Numbered from the stretch's first letter, positions 1-9,514 are shown. The stretch is 64,000 bases of DNA from Cobetia sp. cqz5-12 (GCF_016495405.1 NZ_CP044522.1:2170001-2234000), one strand, 5' to 3'. A program made the numbers and translations. The notes: generated by a model not told the origin, from the letters alone.

Positions 1-215
1 GCCAGATGGAGTTGGCCCTTGAGTGCTCGCTGACCGCACAGCGCTGCCACTTAAGGCGCATTGTTCTCATGTCAGACAATCTCTAGTGTGCTGGATGTCT
101 CTGTATATAAGCCAACAAATAGCAAAAACAACAGGCCACGCACCTGTAGACAGGACAACCGTCGTCAATGGCAGACGACCCACGACTACGATAACGCCAA
201 CTACGAGATACCCCC
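1..215. other. Upstream region of the GntP-type permease gene
   Basis: No convincing gene is seen in this stretch. It is the 5' region of the permease gene at 216. A GAGATA run lies about 8 bases before the ATG and may serve as a weak ribosome binding site. A CTGTATATAA stretch near 102-111 could be part of a promoter, but no clear -35/-10 pair can be assigned. A forward open frame beginning at 23 runs into the permease gene in another frame and is treated as a shadow. Confidence 0.4.
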
Positions 216-1604
216 ATGAGTATTCTTGCCATTCTGATATCGCTCGGGCTGCTGATGTTCCTGGCCTACCGCGGTATCACCGTTCTCTTGCTTGCCCCTC
301 TGATGGCCGCCCTCGCCGTCGTTCTGTCAGGAGATGCCGCCGCCCTGCTGCCCAGCTACACCGTGACCTTCATGAGTCAGCTGGGCGGCTATCTGGCCAA
401 GTTCTTCCCGCTGTTCATCCTCGGTGCCCTGTTCGGCCAGTTGATGGCCGATTCCGGGGCCGCGCATGCCATCTCCGAAGGCCTGGTCAAACGCCTGGGA
501 ACACGCCATGTGATCCTGACCGTGGTCCTGGCCTGTGCACTGCTCACCTATGGGGGCGTCTCGCTGTTCGTGGTCGCATTCGCGGTCTATCCGATTGGTG
601 CCCAGCTCTTCCAGCGCACCGGCACACCCAAGCGACTGCTGCCCGCGGCCATCGCACTCGGCTCCTTCACCTTCACCATGACGGCACTCCCGGGTACGCC
701 GGCCATCCAGAATGCCATCCCGATTCCCTACTTCCAGACCAACAGCTTTGCAGCGCCAGGCCTGGGCATCATCGCGGGCCTGATCATGCTGGGGCTGGGT
801 ACCTGGTGGCTGAAAGGGCGTGCCAGCAAGGCTCAGGCACAGGGCGAAGGCTATGGGGTCCACAAGGATGAAGCGCTGGAGGAATCCCCGGCGCCCGCCG
901 CACAGATGGGCATGATCACGGCGCTGATTCCGCTGGTGATGGTCATCGGCCTCAACGCCCTGCTGACCTACCTGGTTTTCCCGCGCATCGATTTTTCCTA
1001 CCTGAGCGAGGCCTATCCTGCGCTTGATCCGGCGGGTGCCACCGGCATGTGGTCGATCCTGATCGCGCTGGCCTTCGCCTCCACCTGGCTGGTCATCTCA
1101 CGCTGGAAGCAGTGGGCCGACCTGAAGACCACCGTCAACAATGGCTGCTTCGGCGCCATGCTGCCGGTCTTCAATACCGCCTCAGAGGTGGGATATGGCG
1201 CGGTGATCGCCAGCCTGGCCGGTTTCGCGCTGGTCAAGGAGGCGGTGCTCGGCCTCTATCCGACCAACCCGCTGATCTCGGAAGCGGTGGCGGTCAATGT
1301 GCTGGCCGGCATCACCGGCTCGTCATCCGGCGGCATGAGCATCGCGCTGTCAACATTGGGCGAGACCTACCGCGAGATGGCCATCAACGCCGGCATCGAC
1401 CTGGAACTGATGCACCGCGTGGCCGCACTGGCGGCAGGCAGCATGGACACCTTGCCGCACTCCGGCGCGGTCATCACCCTGCTGGCGATCTGCAAGCTGA
1501 CTCACCGCCAGTCCTACGGCCAGATGTTCATGATGACGGTAGCCTTCCCGATGCTGGCCCTGATTGCGGTCGTGACCCTGGGCAGCCTGGTCGGCAGCTT
1601 CTAA
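216..1604 (+). CDS. GntP-family permease (gluconate/hydroxy-acid:H+ symporter type)
   Basis: A 462-residue, strongly hydrophobic inner-membrane protein with about 12 predicted membrane segments, starting directly with one (MSILAILISLGLLMF). The internal motif LPGTPAIQNAIP and the repeated glycine-rich helices are typical of the GntP/CitMHS-like superfamily, which imports gluconate, hydroxybutyrate or similar organic acids with protons. Length fits the family (about 440-460). A central soluble loop around residues 200-225 (SKAQAQGEGYG) separates the two halves. The gene stands alone on its strand and is followed by a strong hairpin at 1703-1736. The substrate cannot be decided because no catabolic partner gene lies next to it. 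Confidence 0.85.
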   Translation: MSILAILISLGLLMFLAYRGITVLLLAPLMAALAVVLSGDAAALLPSYTVTFMSQLGGYLAKFFPLFILGALFGQLMADSGAAHAISEGLVKRLGTRHVILTVVLACALLTYGGVSLFVVAFAVYPIGAQLFQRTGTPKRLLPAAIALGSFTFTMTALPGTPAIQNAIPIPYFQTNSFAAPGLGIIAGLIMLGLGTWWLKGRASKAQAQGEGYGVHKDEALEESPAPAAQMGMITALIPLVMVIGLNALLTYLVFPRIDFSYLSEAYPALDPAGATGMWSILIALAFASTWLVISRWKQWADLKTTVNNGCFGAMLPVFNTASEVGYGAVIASLAGFALVKEAVLGLYPTNPLISEAVAVNVLAGITGSSSGGMSIALSTLGETYREMAINAGIDLELMHRVAALAAGSMDTLPHSGAVITLLAICKLTHRQSYGQMFMMTVAFPMLALIAVVTLGSLVGSF

Positions 1605-1671
1605 GCCCTATCAGCGCCACAACTGCAGGAAGTATTCGAACATGAGTGGAGCAAGATGACGCCAGGCCAAC

Positions 1672-1716
1672 GACAAGAAGGTCAATGACAAGAAGGTCAA
1701 TGACAAGAAGACCACC
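1672..1716. repeat. Three tandem 15-bp units after the GntP permease gene
   Basis: GACAAGAAGGTCAAT occurs exactly at 1672-1686 and 1687-1701. The third copy (1702-1716) keeps GACAAGAAG and then diverges into the left arm of the terminator hairpin. The array therefore leads straight into the terminator stem. Confidence 0.9.
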
Positions 1717-1736
1717 CATTCGGGTGGCCTTCTTGT
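1703..1736. terminator. Bidirectional rho-independent terminator
   Basis: ACAAGAAG-ACCACCC pairs with GGGTGG-CCTTCTTGT around an ATTC loop. The hairpin lies between two convergent genes, the permease ending at 1604 and the small gene ending at 1772 on the other strand, so it can serve both. Confidence 0.8.
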
Positions 1737-1771
1737 TGAGCAATCATGCTAGCCAACAACGCGCTGACATC

Positions 1772-2095
1772 TCAGTAGACGTGGTGAACCCGCTGCGGGT
1801 CCAGCGTCTCATGACGTGCCCGCGTCTTGATCCATAGCGTAAGGTCATCGCGGTCGGTGCCGGGATTCTCGGCGACCCACTCGACGATACGCGAGGCAAT
1901 GAATTCGGCATGAAACTCGTCGTCGAACTGCAGCAGCATCAGGTCCTCGCCCGCCTGGGAGATACGCAACAATACCTCGCTTGCCGGCAGTACATAGAGA
2001 TTCAACTCATGCAGATATTGCGTCGTGAAGGTCACGCGCCGAAAACGCTCGGGAACATTGCGCCCACTATTGCTGATATCGTTCATGAAAGCCAT
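1772..2095 (-). CDS. Uncharacterised 107-residue protein
   Basis: I do not recognise a family. The product is small, soluble and acidic, rich in aromatic and acidic residues (for example LLQFDDEFHAEF), with a C-terminal part that includes WVAENPGTD and ends HHVY. There is no signal peptide, membrane segment or obvious metal-binding motif. The ATG at 2095 is preceded by TAGGAGAG at good spacing, which supports this start. It lies between the aaeB-like gene (same strand, 140 bp upstream) and the GntP permease (convergent). Codon use looks like that of its neighbours, so it is probably a real gene of unknown function. Confidence 0.65.
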   Translation of the reverse strand: MAFMNDISNSGRNVPERFRRVTFTTQYLHELNLYVLPASEVLLRISQAGEDLMLLQFDDEFHAEFIASRIVEWVAENPGTDRDDLTLWIKTRARHETLDPQRVHHVY

Positions 2096-2235
2096 GGCTC
2101 TCTCCTACAGTAAGGCGCTAATACATTTCGCTCATTTTTGAGCTGACCTTATTATCATAGCGCAGAAGATATGCTGCGGGCCGGTTTATAAGAACATTTT
2201 GTTAAAATCTGCAAGTGACTCTCATTAACGCACTA

Positions 2236-4446
2236 TCAGCTGTGGCGTTGGCGTAGCGCATCACTCTGCAAGGTTAGCTGAACTCGTGTCAGCCAGCCCG
2301 CCAGCAGCGCCTGCTTGTGCCGACTCATGGTGCGATGTTGCTCGATCACTTCGCATAATCGATCACCGGCCGCACGCATTCTGGTAGGGCTCTCCCCTCG
2401 GGCACAGCGTTGATAGTCATCCGCCAGCGCATGGATCAATTCGCGCAAGGCGTGCTGTACCGGGCGTGGCACATCGTTGCCCAATTCCCGCCGCACGAAG
2501 CCTATGCCGCGTCCGATATCCATCCCTGTCAGGCCCAACGTCAGTAGCGGCATGCCGAGCACTTGCTCCTGCGCAGCATCTGGCTGGCCGTTTGCAGTTT
2601 CGCCACTGCGGCGCGCTTCCTGTTCACGACTGCGAGTCTGTTCATGCCGGGCCAGGCGCAGCAGCCTGTCGCCCATACGGCCGCCGAACCAGCTGTCCAG
2701 GCGTTCGGTGGAGCGCTCCGCCAGCTCACGAATATCACTCGCCGTGGCGCGAATCAGCTGGCGCTTGTCCCAACCGGCTCCCGGCACAGGGATCAGGCGG
2801 AATCCGATGATGGTCACGATCAGACCTATCCCGGCTGCAAGACTCCGATTGAGGGTGTAGGCGACATCGAAGGTCATGCCGTTGTCCGGCATCACCAGCA
2901 GAATATTGAATACCACGAAGGGCAAGGCGATCCCCGCCAGCGCCGGCACGACGGAGCCCATCAGGCCGAGGAACAGGGGAATACTGAAGATGATCACGAA
3001 GGGCACGAAGTGCTGAGCGTGACTGAGCATGACATTGCCGAACAGCAATACGCTCGGGACCGCCAGCAACAGGCCCTTGAGCACCATCGGAATGATCGGC
3101 GCCGGATCACCGCGACTGACGAAGATGCCCGAGAACAGCGTGCCCAGCAGCATGGCCACCGCACCGTTGTCCCACGCCGTCGCAAGCCAGAAGATCGCTG
3201 TGGCACTGAAGATGGTCATCGCACGCAGCGCATCGATGGCGGCGCGACCATGATCGCGGTGCCAACTCATGCTTGGCTGACGCAGCTGATGTCGGCCGGG
3301 ATGATTGATGACCTCACGTGCCTGCAGGATGACAAGCGCATGCCCCAGTACCTCACGCAGACTGAACAGCAGCCGAGCCTCCAGCGCGGTAATGCTTCGC
3401 TGACCGCGTGACAGACGCAGACATTCCCCGCGCAGCTCCTTGAGCGTCTTGCGGGCCTGAGCCGTGCCCTGGTTGTCTGCCATGCTCTGAAAGGCCGCCC
3501 CCAGGCGTTGCATCAGGTCCTGCGTCGGCTGGCTGAAGCGTTCGGCTTCCTGTCTCCGGGTCTGGTCAAGCTCACCAGGTTCTGCGCTTTTCTCACCGTC
3601 ATCGCGCTGTGATGGCACGAAGAACTCGGGATGCCGCAGCTGGTGCAGGGCCTTGAGGGTCGCGTAGAGACGCATGCTACGCCGCGTCAGCAGGTGTACG
3701 CCGCGAATGCGCCCCTTGCCCTGAGGGCCTTCATAACGTGCCGAGTGGGCATCGATCTCGAGATTGTTGAGCGCATCCAGTCCGGTCATCATCTGCTCGA
3801 GCATCGCCATGCGTTCCTGATGCTGATCCTTTTGCCCTCCAGTAGTCTTGCCTCCCTCTAACGGCATCGAGAAGGCCAGCGCCATATAGCGGAAGGTGGC
3901 GTTCACCGCCGTATCCGACAGCTTGCCGAGATGATCACGCACGCGGATCGGCCAGACCAGCGCACTCACGACGACGGCACACAACGCACCAAGACTCAGC
4001 TCACTGAGACGTGCCAGCGCTACCGAGAAGAAGTCGTCCGGCGCCGAGGACGTCAGCACCACGATGATCATGCAGGCCACCGCCGCCATCACACAGCCAT
4101 AGGACAGATTGTTGTGTGTCAGCGAGGCGCCATAGATGCATAGCCCGATCCACAGCGTGACAGAGCCCAGCGCCAGTTCGGGGACCTGGGCAAAGCAGCC
4201 CATGATCACCACCGCCACACAGGTACCGACGAAGGTACCCGTGACCTGACAGATACCCTTCTCTACCACCATGCCCGACATGGGACGTGTCTGCAGAAAC
4301 GCCGCCGAGATCAGCGCCCAATAGGGTCGATCGAGATCGAAGAAGAAGGCGGCGTAGAGGGCCAGCGCCATCGCCAGCACACCCTTGGTAGCAAACTTGA
4401 GCGCGAACGGCGAAGGCCTGAGGAAGGCGGCCAGAGCGGGAGACAT
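2236..4446 (-). CDS. aaeB: FUSC-family efflux pump subunit, AaeB-like
   Basis: A 736-residue inner-membrane protein with the fusaric acid resistance/aromatic acid exporter layout. An N-terminal block of about five to six membrane helices (RPYWALISAAFLQTRP is a typical FUSC motif near residue 40) is followed by a large cytoplasmic domain, a second helix block (around residues 410-540), and a second soluble part. E. coli AaeB, which exports p-hydroxybenzoate-type acids, is about 655 residues, so this protein is somewhat longer. Its start is 3 bp after the stop of the HlyD-type adaptor gene, and with the DUF1656 gene the three form an aaeXAB-like operon. The actual substrate is not known. Confidence 0.85.
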   Translation of the reverse strand: MSPALAAFLRPSPFALKFATKGVLAMALALYAAFFFDLDRPYWALISAAFLQTRPMSGMVVEKGICQVTGTFVGTCVAVVIMGCFAQVPELALGSVTLWIGLCIYGASLTHNNLSYGCVMAAVACMIIVVLTSSAPDDFFSVALARLSELSLGALCAVVVSALVWPIRVRDHLGKLSDTAVNATFRYMALAFSMPLEGGKTTGGQKDQHQERMAMLEQMMTGLDALNNLEIDAHSARYEGPQGKGRIRGVHLLTRRSMRLYATLKALHQLRHPEFFVPSQRDDGEKSAEPGELDQTRRQEAERFSQPTQDLMQRLGAAFQSMADNQGTAQARKTLKELRGECLRLSRGQRSITALEARLLFSLREVLGHALVILQAREVINHPGRHQLRQPSMSWHRDHGRAAIDALRAMTIFSATAIFWLATAWDNGAVAMLLGTLFSGIFVSRGDPAPIIPMVLKGLLLAVPSVLLFGNVMLSHAQHFVPFVIIFSIPLFLGLMGSVVPALAGIALPFVVFNILLVMPDNGMTFDVAYTLNRSLAAGIGLIVTIIGFRLIPVPGAGWDKRQLIRATASDIRELAERSTERLDSWFGGRMGDRLLRLARHEQTRSREQEARRSGETANGQPDAAQEQVLGMPLLTLGLTGMDIGRGIGFVRRELGNDVPRPVQHALRELIHALADDYQRCARGESPTRMRAAGDRLCEVIEQHRTMSRHKQALLAGWLTRVQLTLQSDALRQRHS

Positions 4447-4449
4447 GGA

Positions 4450-5418
4450 TCAGTGCTTCCCGTCAGCGTCTTGAACGGTCTGAACTGACTGGGCAGCAGA
4501 TTCCGCCTTGTCATGCGTCACCTCATCATTGCCGTCCTCAGCAGCGATCAGCCTGACACTCGCCGTCATGCCGGCGGCAAGATTGACACCTGAGGCACGC
4601 ACCGCCTCGATATCATCGAACTCCACCCGCACCGGAATGCGCTGCGCCAGACGCACCCAACTGAAGGTGGCACTGACCTGGGGCAGCTGCTGGGCATTGG
4701 TCGCGGTATTGTCATCGGCGATGCCTTGACCGATCCCCACGACTCGCCCCTTGAAGTCTTCATTGCCGCTCATCAGCGTGATCTGGACCGGATCGCCCGG
4801 ACGCACATGCTGCAACTTGGTCTCCTGGAAGTAGGCGCTCAGGTAGAAGGAATCATCCTTGATCAACGCCATCACCGCCGTGCCTGCCGTGACGTAATTG
4901 CCCTGACTGAGGTGCATGTTGAGGATGCTGCCGTCGGCGGGTGCCACCACACGCGTACGATCGAGATCCAGCTGCGCGGATTGCACCGCGGCCTCGGCCT
5001 GTTGCACATCAGCGCGGGCGACCTCGGCTTCCAGGCGCGCACTGTCGCGTTCTTCCTCACTGATGGCACGATTGGTCAAGCGACCACGACGATTGGCTTC
5101 ATGCTCCTTCAGGCTCAGGGTCGCCTTGGCACTGGCCAGACTGGCCTTGGCCTTGGCGAGCGCGGCCTCGTAGCGCGCACGATCGACCTGAAGGATGACG
5201 TCCCCTTCCTTGACGCGCGTGGTATCCGCCACGTTCAGCTCACGCACCCAGCCGGAGACATCCGGACTCAGCGTGATCACCTCGGCGCGCACCCGAGCAT
5301 CACGCGTCCAGGGACTGTACATGTAGGTATTCCACAGCCACACGGCACACCAGGCTGCAGCCGCCACCAGACATAGAGTAATGATCCATTTGACGGCTTT
5401 GTGTCGCAGGTTGCGCAT
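4450..5418 (-). CDS. aaeA: HlyD/EmrA-type membrane fusion protein, AaeA-like
   Basis: Periplasmic adaptor of a FUSC efflux pump. One N-terminal membrane anchor (WIITLCLVAAAAWCAVWLW) is followed by YSPWTRDARVRAEV, the start of the biotinyl-lipoyl domain common to this family. A helical hairpin rich in Ala, Glu and Lys comes next, then the second lipoyl half (VVAPADGSILN) and a beta-barrel. At 322 residues it matches E. coli AaeA (310). The ATG at 5418 has AAGGA at 7-base spacing. A GTG at 5463 would add 15 residues but has no good ribosome binding site. It would link the FUSC pump to an outer-membrane channel encoded elsewhere. Confidence 0.88.
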   Translation of the reverse strand: MRNLRHKAVKWIITLCLVAAAAWCAVWLWNTYMYSPWTRDARVRAEVITLSPDVSGWVRELNVADTTRVKEGDVILQVDRARYEAALAKAKASLASAKATLSLKEHEANRRGRLTNRAISEEERDSARLEAEVARADVQQAEAAVQSAQLDLDRTRVVAPADGSILNMHLSQGNYVTAGTAVMALIKDDSFYLSAYFQETKLQHVRPGDPVQITLMSGNEDFKGRVVGIGQGIADDNTATNAQQLPQVSATFSWVRLAQRIPVRVEFDDIEAVRASGVNLAAGMTASVRLIAAEDGNDEVTHDKAESAAQSVQTVQDADGKH

Positions 5419-5523
5419 GCGGTTTCCTTGGGGGATAGAGGAACTGGAGGAAATGGGTGCCACGAAAGGATTCGCGGGGACATCAGGGTGACGAATGGCG
5501 AAACGCTGAAGGCATGACGTACG

Positions 5524-5766
5524 TCACGTCACGAGGGCTACCACCGCCGCCAGACAGATGACAAACAGCGAGATATCGAACCAGGCCTCGAACCAGAGCT
5601 CGTGATTGGCCAGCAGACGATGCAGCAGCGTACGAATGAGGCCCGCCGCCAGCAGGGCGACCAGGGCATAGACCAACATCGGGCTGATCAGGAATTCCCC
5701 GACCACCATTTCATGCAGCGCATTGAAGCCAGACCCAACATCGTTGCCTGCGGCGATTTCCTTCAT
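5524..5766 (-). CDS. aaeX: DUF1656 small membrane protein, AaeX-like
   Basis: An 80-residue membrane protein. After a short polar N-terminus come GEFLISPMLVYALVALLAAG and WFDISLFVICLAAVVAL, giving two helices separated by a basic loop. This is the standard DUF1656/AaeX pattern found upstream of HlyD-FUSC pairs. The ATG at 5766 has AAGGA eight bases before it; an upstream ATG at 5838 gives an unlikely 24-residue extension. It is the first gene of the operon, 105 bp before the adaptor gene. Its molecular role is unknown even in E. coli. Confidence 0.8.
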   Translation of the reverse strand: MKEIAAGNDVGSGFNALHEMVVGEFLISPMLVYALVALLAAGLIRTLLHRLLANHELWFEAWFDISLFVICLAAVVALVT

Positions 5767-6111
5767 CGAGATGTCCTTGACTTGCGTTATGCGATAGCTG
5801 ATTCCCGACTGATATAGATCCGACGGCCATGCGTGCAATCAGCGTTCAACGATGGTGGCAGCCTGACGTGCATTCAAGGCCCGCGGGTGAACTGTTCCAC
5901 CAGGCGAACTTTGTGGGCAGCGTCATCGCTGAGAATATATGCAGGCTAACATTTTTCCGCGCCGCGCACCGTTGCGTCAGAAGAATCACCCCATTCCCTG
6001 CACAGCGCGCCACTAGAGTCCGCTTTCCATTTGGCCAAGCGCTAATCAGCACAACCGGCATGAACAACAGTGATTCAGATGGTAGCAGCGGCCAAGGTGT
6101 CCTGAGACGCA
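5767..6111. other. Intergenic region upstream of the aaeXAB-like operon
   Basis: No gene is supported. The region must carry the promoter of the DUF1656 gene, but no confident -35/-10 pair is seen. No LysR-type regulator (AaeR-like) is encoded beside the operon, unlike in E. coli. Confidence 0.4.
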
Positions 6112-6140
6112 AAACGGCTTGCCCAGAAGGCAAGCCGTTT
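6112..6140 (-). terminator. Terminator of the TRAP transporter operon
   Basis: A 12-bp perfect stem (AAACGGCTTGCC with GGCAAGCCGTTT) and a 5-base loop, flanked by A-rich and T-rich runs. It lies 45 bp beyond the dctM stop codon. Confidence 0.8.
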
Positions 6141-6184
6141 GTTTTGCATAGTGAAGACCACAAGCGTGTGATCGTGAAGGTTTA

Positions 6185-7480
6185 CTACACCGCGTAGCCG
6201 AGCACGCGTGGCAGCCACAAGGCGAGCTCAGGGAACAGCATCACCACCGCCAACGCCGCCAGCATCGCCATCACGAAGACCATCGCCCAACCGACCGTCT
6301 TCTCGAGCCGTACCCCGGCCACGCTACTGGTCACCATCAGATTGACCGCCACTGGCGGAGTGAACTGCCCGATCGCGATATTCATCGCCAGCAGGATACC
6401 GAACCACACCGGATGCCAGCCAAAGTGCTGCATTACCGGAATCAGCACCGGCATCAGGATCAGGTAGATGGAGACCGCATCCAGCAGCATCCCGGCGATC
6501 AGCACCGCCACCATCACCAGTATCAGCAGCGTCGTTCCGCTATCCGACAGCGTGATCAGCCATTCAGCGAGATGGCGGAAGGTACCCAGCATGGTGCCCG
6601 CCCAGGCGAATATGCCCGCCAGCGCGATGATCAGCATCACCACCCCCGAGATCACCGCTGCTTCCCTTAGCAGTTCCCACACCTGAGAGAGCTTGAGCTC
6701 ACGGGTGATGAAGAGCCCGACACACAGCCCGTAGGCGGCCGCGACCACTGCCGCTTCCGTGGGCGTGAAGAGGCCTGAGCGCAGCCCGCCGAGGATGATC
6801 ACCGGGGCCAGCAGCGCGGGAATCGCTGCGCGGAACGCCGGACCCAGCGCGATACGCTCGACCTGAGTCGGGTCTTCCCAGCGATAGCGCCGCGAGAGGA
6901 ACCAGGCCGGCAACAGCAAGGCCACACCCACCAGCAAGCCCGGAATCAGCCCTGCGGCAAACAGCGCGCGCAGATCCACCCCCGGCACCACGATGGAATA
7001 GAGGATCAACGCGATGGAGGGCGGGATCAGGATCGCCGTGGAGGCCGAGGCCGCAATCAGCGTCGCCGAGAACGCCTTGGGATAGCCCGCCCGTGTCATG
7101 CTGGGGATCATCACCATCGCCACCGCGGCGGCATCCGCCGGGCCGGAGCCACTCATGCCGCCCATGATCAGACACACCAGCACCGCCACCAGCGCGAGCC
7201 CTCCATGACGCGGCCCGATCAACGCCTGGGCGAAGCGCACCAGCCGCGCCGCCACGCCAGCACGCTCGAATACCAGCCCGGTCAGGATGAACAGCGGAAT
7301 GGCGATCAGCGGATACTTGGCGATGCTGTTGTAGGTATTGGTGCCGAGGGTGGCCAACATGCTGACCGGCAGCCCCGCGACGATACCTACCGCCCCCGAT
7401 AGCCCCAGTGCGAAGGCCACCGGCACGCCGAGGATCAACAGGGCGGCGAAACTTGCGAGCAACCAGAGATCAGGACTCAT
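6185..7480 (-). CDS. dctM: TRAP transporter large permease (DctM)
   Basis: A 431-residue membrane protein of the DctM family, the ion-coupled channel subunit of a TRAP uptake system. Family signatures include LFILTGLVFERAG near residue 57, the GSGPADAAAV loop, and IPPSIALILYSIV, giving the usual 12 or so helices. The ATG at 7480 has AAGGAG at proper spacing; the longer open frame upstream only adds a charged tail. It overlaps the end of dctQ by 11 bp, so the two are translationally coupled. The substrate is set by the binding protein encoded by dctP. Confidence 0.92.
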   Translation of the reverse strand: MSPDLWLLASFAALLILGVPVAFALGLSGAVGIVAGLPVSMLATLGTNTYNSIAKYPLIAIPLFILTGLVFERAGVAARLVRFAQALIGPRHGGLALVAVLVCLIMGGMSGSGPADAAAVAMVMIPSMTRAGYPKAFSATLIAASASTAILIPPSIALILYSIVVPGVDLRALFAAGLIPGLLVGVALLLPAWFLSRRYRWEDPTQVERIALGPAFRAAIPALLAPVIILGGLRSGLFTPTEAAVVAAAYGLCVGLFITRELKLSQVWELLREAAVISGVVMLIIALAGIFAWAGTMLGTFRHLAEWLITLSDSGTTLLILVMVAVLIAGMLLDAVSIYLILMPVLIPVMQHFGWHPVWFGILLAMNIAIGQFTPPVAVNLMVTSSVAGVRLEKTVGWAMVFVMAMLAALAVVMLFPELALWLPRVLGYAV

Positions 7481-8081
7481 GATCTGACTCCTTGTGCTCT
7501 GCCGACGCATCCTGACCGGATCCCTGACCCGGCCCTTGCGCAAGACGCTCGACACACTGCTGCAGCTGACGCCAGGCCATCGCCAGCGCCAATATCGGCA
7601 GCCAGATCACGTACCACCAGTTGGGCAGGCCCAGTCCCGGCGACAGCGAGTCCCACTGATACTCCTCCAGCGCGAAGGTGCCGCCAAACCAGATGACCAA
7701 TCCGAGCACGACCAGCACCGCCAGGGTCTGCAATACCATGACCAGTCGCCAGAGCGGCAACGGCAGCACGTCTTCCAGCAACGCGATACGAATATGTGCC
7801 TGACGGCGAATCGCCACCGAGGCGCCCGCCAGCGTCAATAACACCAGCAGGAAGACCGAGAATTCCTCGGTAAAGGCAAAGGAGGCATCGGTGGCGTAAC
7901 GCACCACCACGTTGGCCAGACTGATGATGCCGATCAGACCCAGCGCCAACGCCGCCAGCCAGGATTCCGGCCGCACGCGTGGCGGTGGTCTGCCCACGGG
8001 GGCAGGCGCTCCGTTGGTGCCAGTTTGATGTGAGGTTTGTTGAGACGGTCTTTGAGACGATTGTTGCGACTTTTGCGACAT
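7470..8081 (-). CDS. dctQ: TRAP transporter small permease (DctQ)
   Basis: A 203-residue DctQ-family subunit with four predicted helices (from about residue 42: LAALALGLIGIISLANVVVRY) and the conserved FTEEFSVFLLVLLTLAGASVA stretch. It forms the membrane complex with DctM. The first 35 residues are an unusual Ser/Gln-rich hydrophilic tail (MSQKSQQSSQRPSQQ) built from short repeats. No clear Shine-Dalgarno sequence precedes the ATG at 8081, so translation may start elsewhere within this tail. Confidence 0.9.
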   Translation of the reverse strand: MSQKSQQSSQRPSQQTSHQTGTNGAPAPVGRPPPRVRPESWLAALALGLIGIISLANVVVRYATDASFAFTEEFSVFLLVLLTLAGASVAIRRQAHIRIALLEDVLPLPLWRLVMVLQTLAVLVVLGLVIWFGGTFALEEYQWDSLSPGLGLPNWWYVIWLPILALAMAWRQLQQCVERLAQGPGQGSGQDASAEHKESDHES

Positions 8082-8206
8082 GACACGCGATCCACACGAA
8101 CGCCGAGGCTGTCAGGCCCCGGCGTGGTTCTTCACTCAATAACGCGCACAGACCGCATTATTCCCGATGTCATCTGCTCCGTGAGCAGCGGCGATCATGG
8201 CCAGAC

Positions 8207-9358
8207 TCAGCGCGAGGCCTCCACCTCGGCACGTGCCGTCTCGACCAGTGCTTCACCGATCTTCGGTGTCCAGCTTTCGTAGACCGACTGGGTGGCGTCA
8301 CGGAAGGCCTGCATCGCATCCTCATCGAGCTTGACGACATTCACGCCGCGCGCCTCGATATCCGCCAGCCGCTGGGCATTGCCTTCACGACTCATGGCGA
8401 TCTCCCAGGCACCCGCTTCCCTGGCGGTCTCGGTCAGCAGAGTGCGCTCTTCCTCGCTGAGCGACTTCCAGACACGCTGGTTGGCGGCGAAGATCAGCGG
8501 GTCTGCCATGTAGTGCCATAGTGTCAGATGGGTCTGACCGACCTGATCAATGCGCGCGACATCGAACACTGACAGCGGGTTCTCCTGACCATCCACCGCG
8601 CCGGTGGTCAGCGCCGGCTTGGCATCCGCCCAGCTCATCTGGGTCGGGTTGGCGCCCAGCGCCGTGAAGGTGTCCTGGAACAGCGGCGAGCCCACCACAC
8701 GAATCTTCAGGCCCTTCAGGTCGTCCGGCGTAGTGATCGATTTCGAGGAATTGGACACCTCACGGAAGCCGTTCTCGCCCCATGCCAGCGGCTTGATGCC
8801 CTTGGACTCGATGGCGGCGAAGACCTGCTTGCCCGACTCGCCCTGGGTCAGTGCATCGATGGCGGCGTGGTCCGGCATCAGGAACGGCAGCGAGAACAGG
8901 TTGAGCTCCGGCACCTGGGGCGACCAGTTGATGGTCGAGCCCACCGCGAGATCGATCAGCCCCTGACGCATGGCCGAGAACTCCTTGGTCTGATCTCCCG
9001 CCACCAGCTGGGCATTCGGATAGACACGCAGGGTGAGCTCGCCACCGGAGCGCTCCTCGACCAGTTCCGCCCACTTCTCGGCCGCCTGCCCCCACGGGAA
9101 GGCATCTGACAGCACGGTGGAAACCGACAGTTCACGGGCCTCGGCATCACTGGCCATCAGCGGTGACAGCAAGGCCAGACCAAGCACGCCCGCCATCAGG
9201 GCAGAGCGCCCCGTGGCAGCAACACGCGGGCGGGCGGTATGGCTTTCAGCAAGAGCTGGCGAATGATCCAGAGAAGAAGCCGCTGAATGATCCGAAGAGC
9301 GGTGATGCAGATGACGAGAGGCGGGGCCAGCGTTGGCGAGTGCGGCGGTCAGGGTCAT
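8207..9358 (-). CDS. dctP: TRAP transporter solute-binding protein (DctP)
   Basis: Periplasmic substrate-binding protein of the TRAP system. The mature part begins about RELSVSTV and follows the DctP fold, including the conserved carboxylate-contacting arginine region (LKIRVVGSP) and the NPLSVFDVARI segment. Family members bind C4-dicarboxylates, sugar acids or related carboxylates. The hydrophobic signal core (MAGVLGLALLSPLMA) starts only about 60 residues after the chosen ATG, so the leader is unusually long and His/Ser-rich. The ATG at 9358 has AGAGG upstream. If it is wrong, the internal Met at the signal core is the alternative. Confidence 0.9.
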   Translation of the reverse strand: MTLTAALANAGPASRHLHHRSSDHSAASSLDHSPALAESHTARPRVAATGRSALMAGVLGLALLSPLMASDAEARELSVSTVLSDAFPWGQAAEKWAELVEERSGGELTLRVYPNAQLVAGDQTKEFSAMRQGLIDLAVGSTINWSPQVPELNLFSLPFLMPDHAAIDALTQGESGKQVFAAIESKGIKPLAWGENGFREVSNSSKSITTPDDLKGLKIRVVGSPLFQDTFTALGANPTQMSWADAKPALTTGAVDGQENPLSVFDVARIDQVGQTHLTLWHYMADPLIFAANQRVWKSLSEEERTLLTETAREAGAWEIAMSREGNAQRLADIEARGVNVVKLDEDAMQAFRDATQSVYESWTPKIGEALVETARAEVEASR

Positions 9359-9494
9359 GAATAACCTCTTGATTATGATGTTGTTGAGTGTGTCCTCGGG
9401 CAGATTCGCATCTACTTTGGTCGCTGACCATTCGACCATGCGACAGATCGGCGCTTTTTCGACGCTCACATGCCATCTCGCTGCATTACCGATT

Positions 9495-9514
9495 ACTGTA
9501 TATTCATCCACCCC
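9495..9514. repeat. 20-bp direct repeat, copy 1 (possible operator)
   Basis: ACTGTATATTCATCCACCCC. It matches 19 of 20 bases of the copy at 9728. The CTG-N10-CAC layout resembles a LexA-type box (CTG-N10-CAG) with one deviation, but binding is only a guess. Confidence 0.6.
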
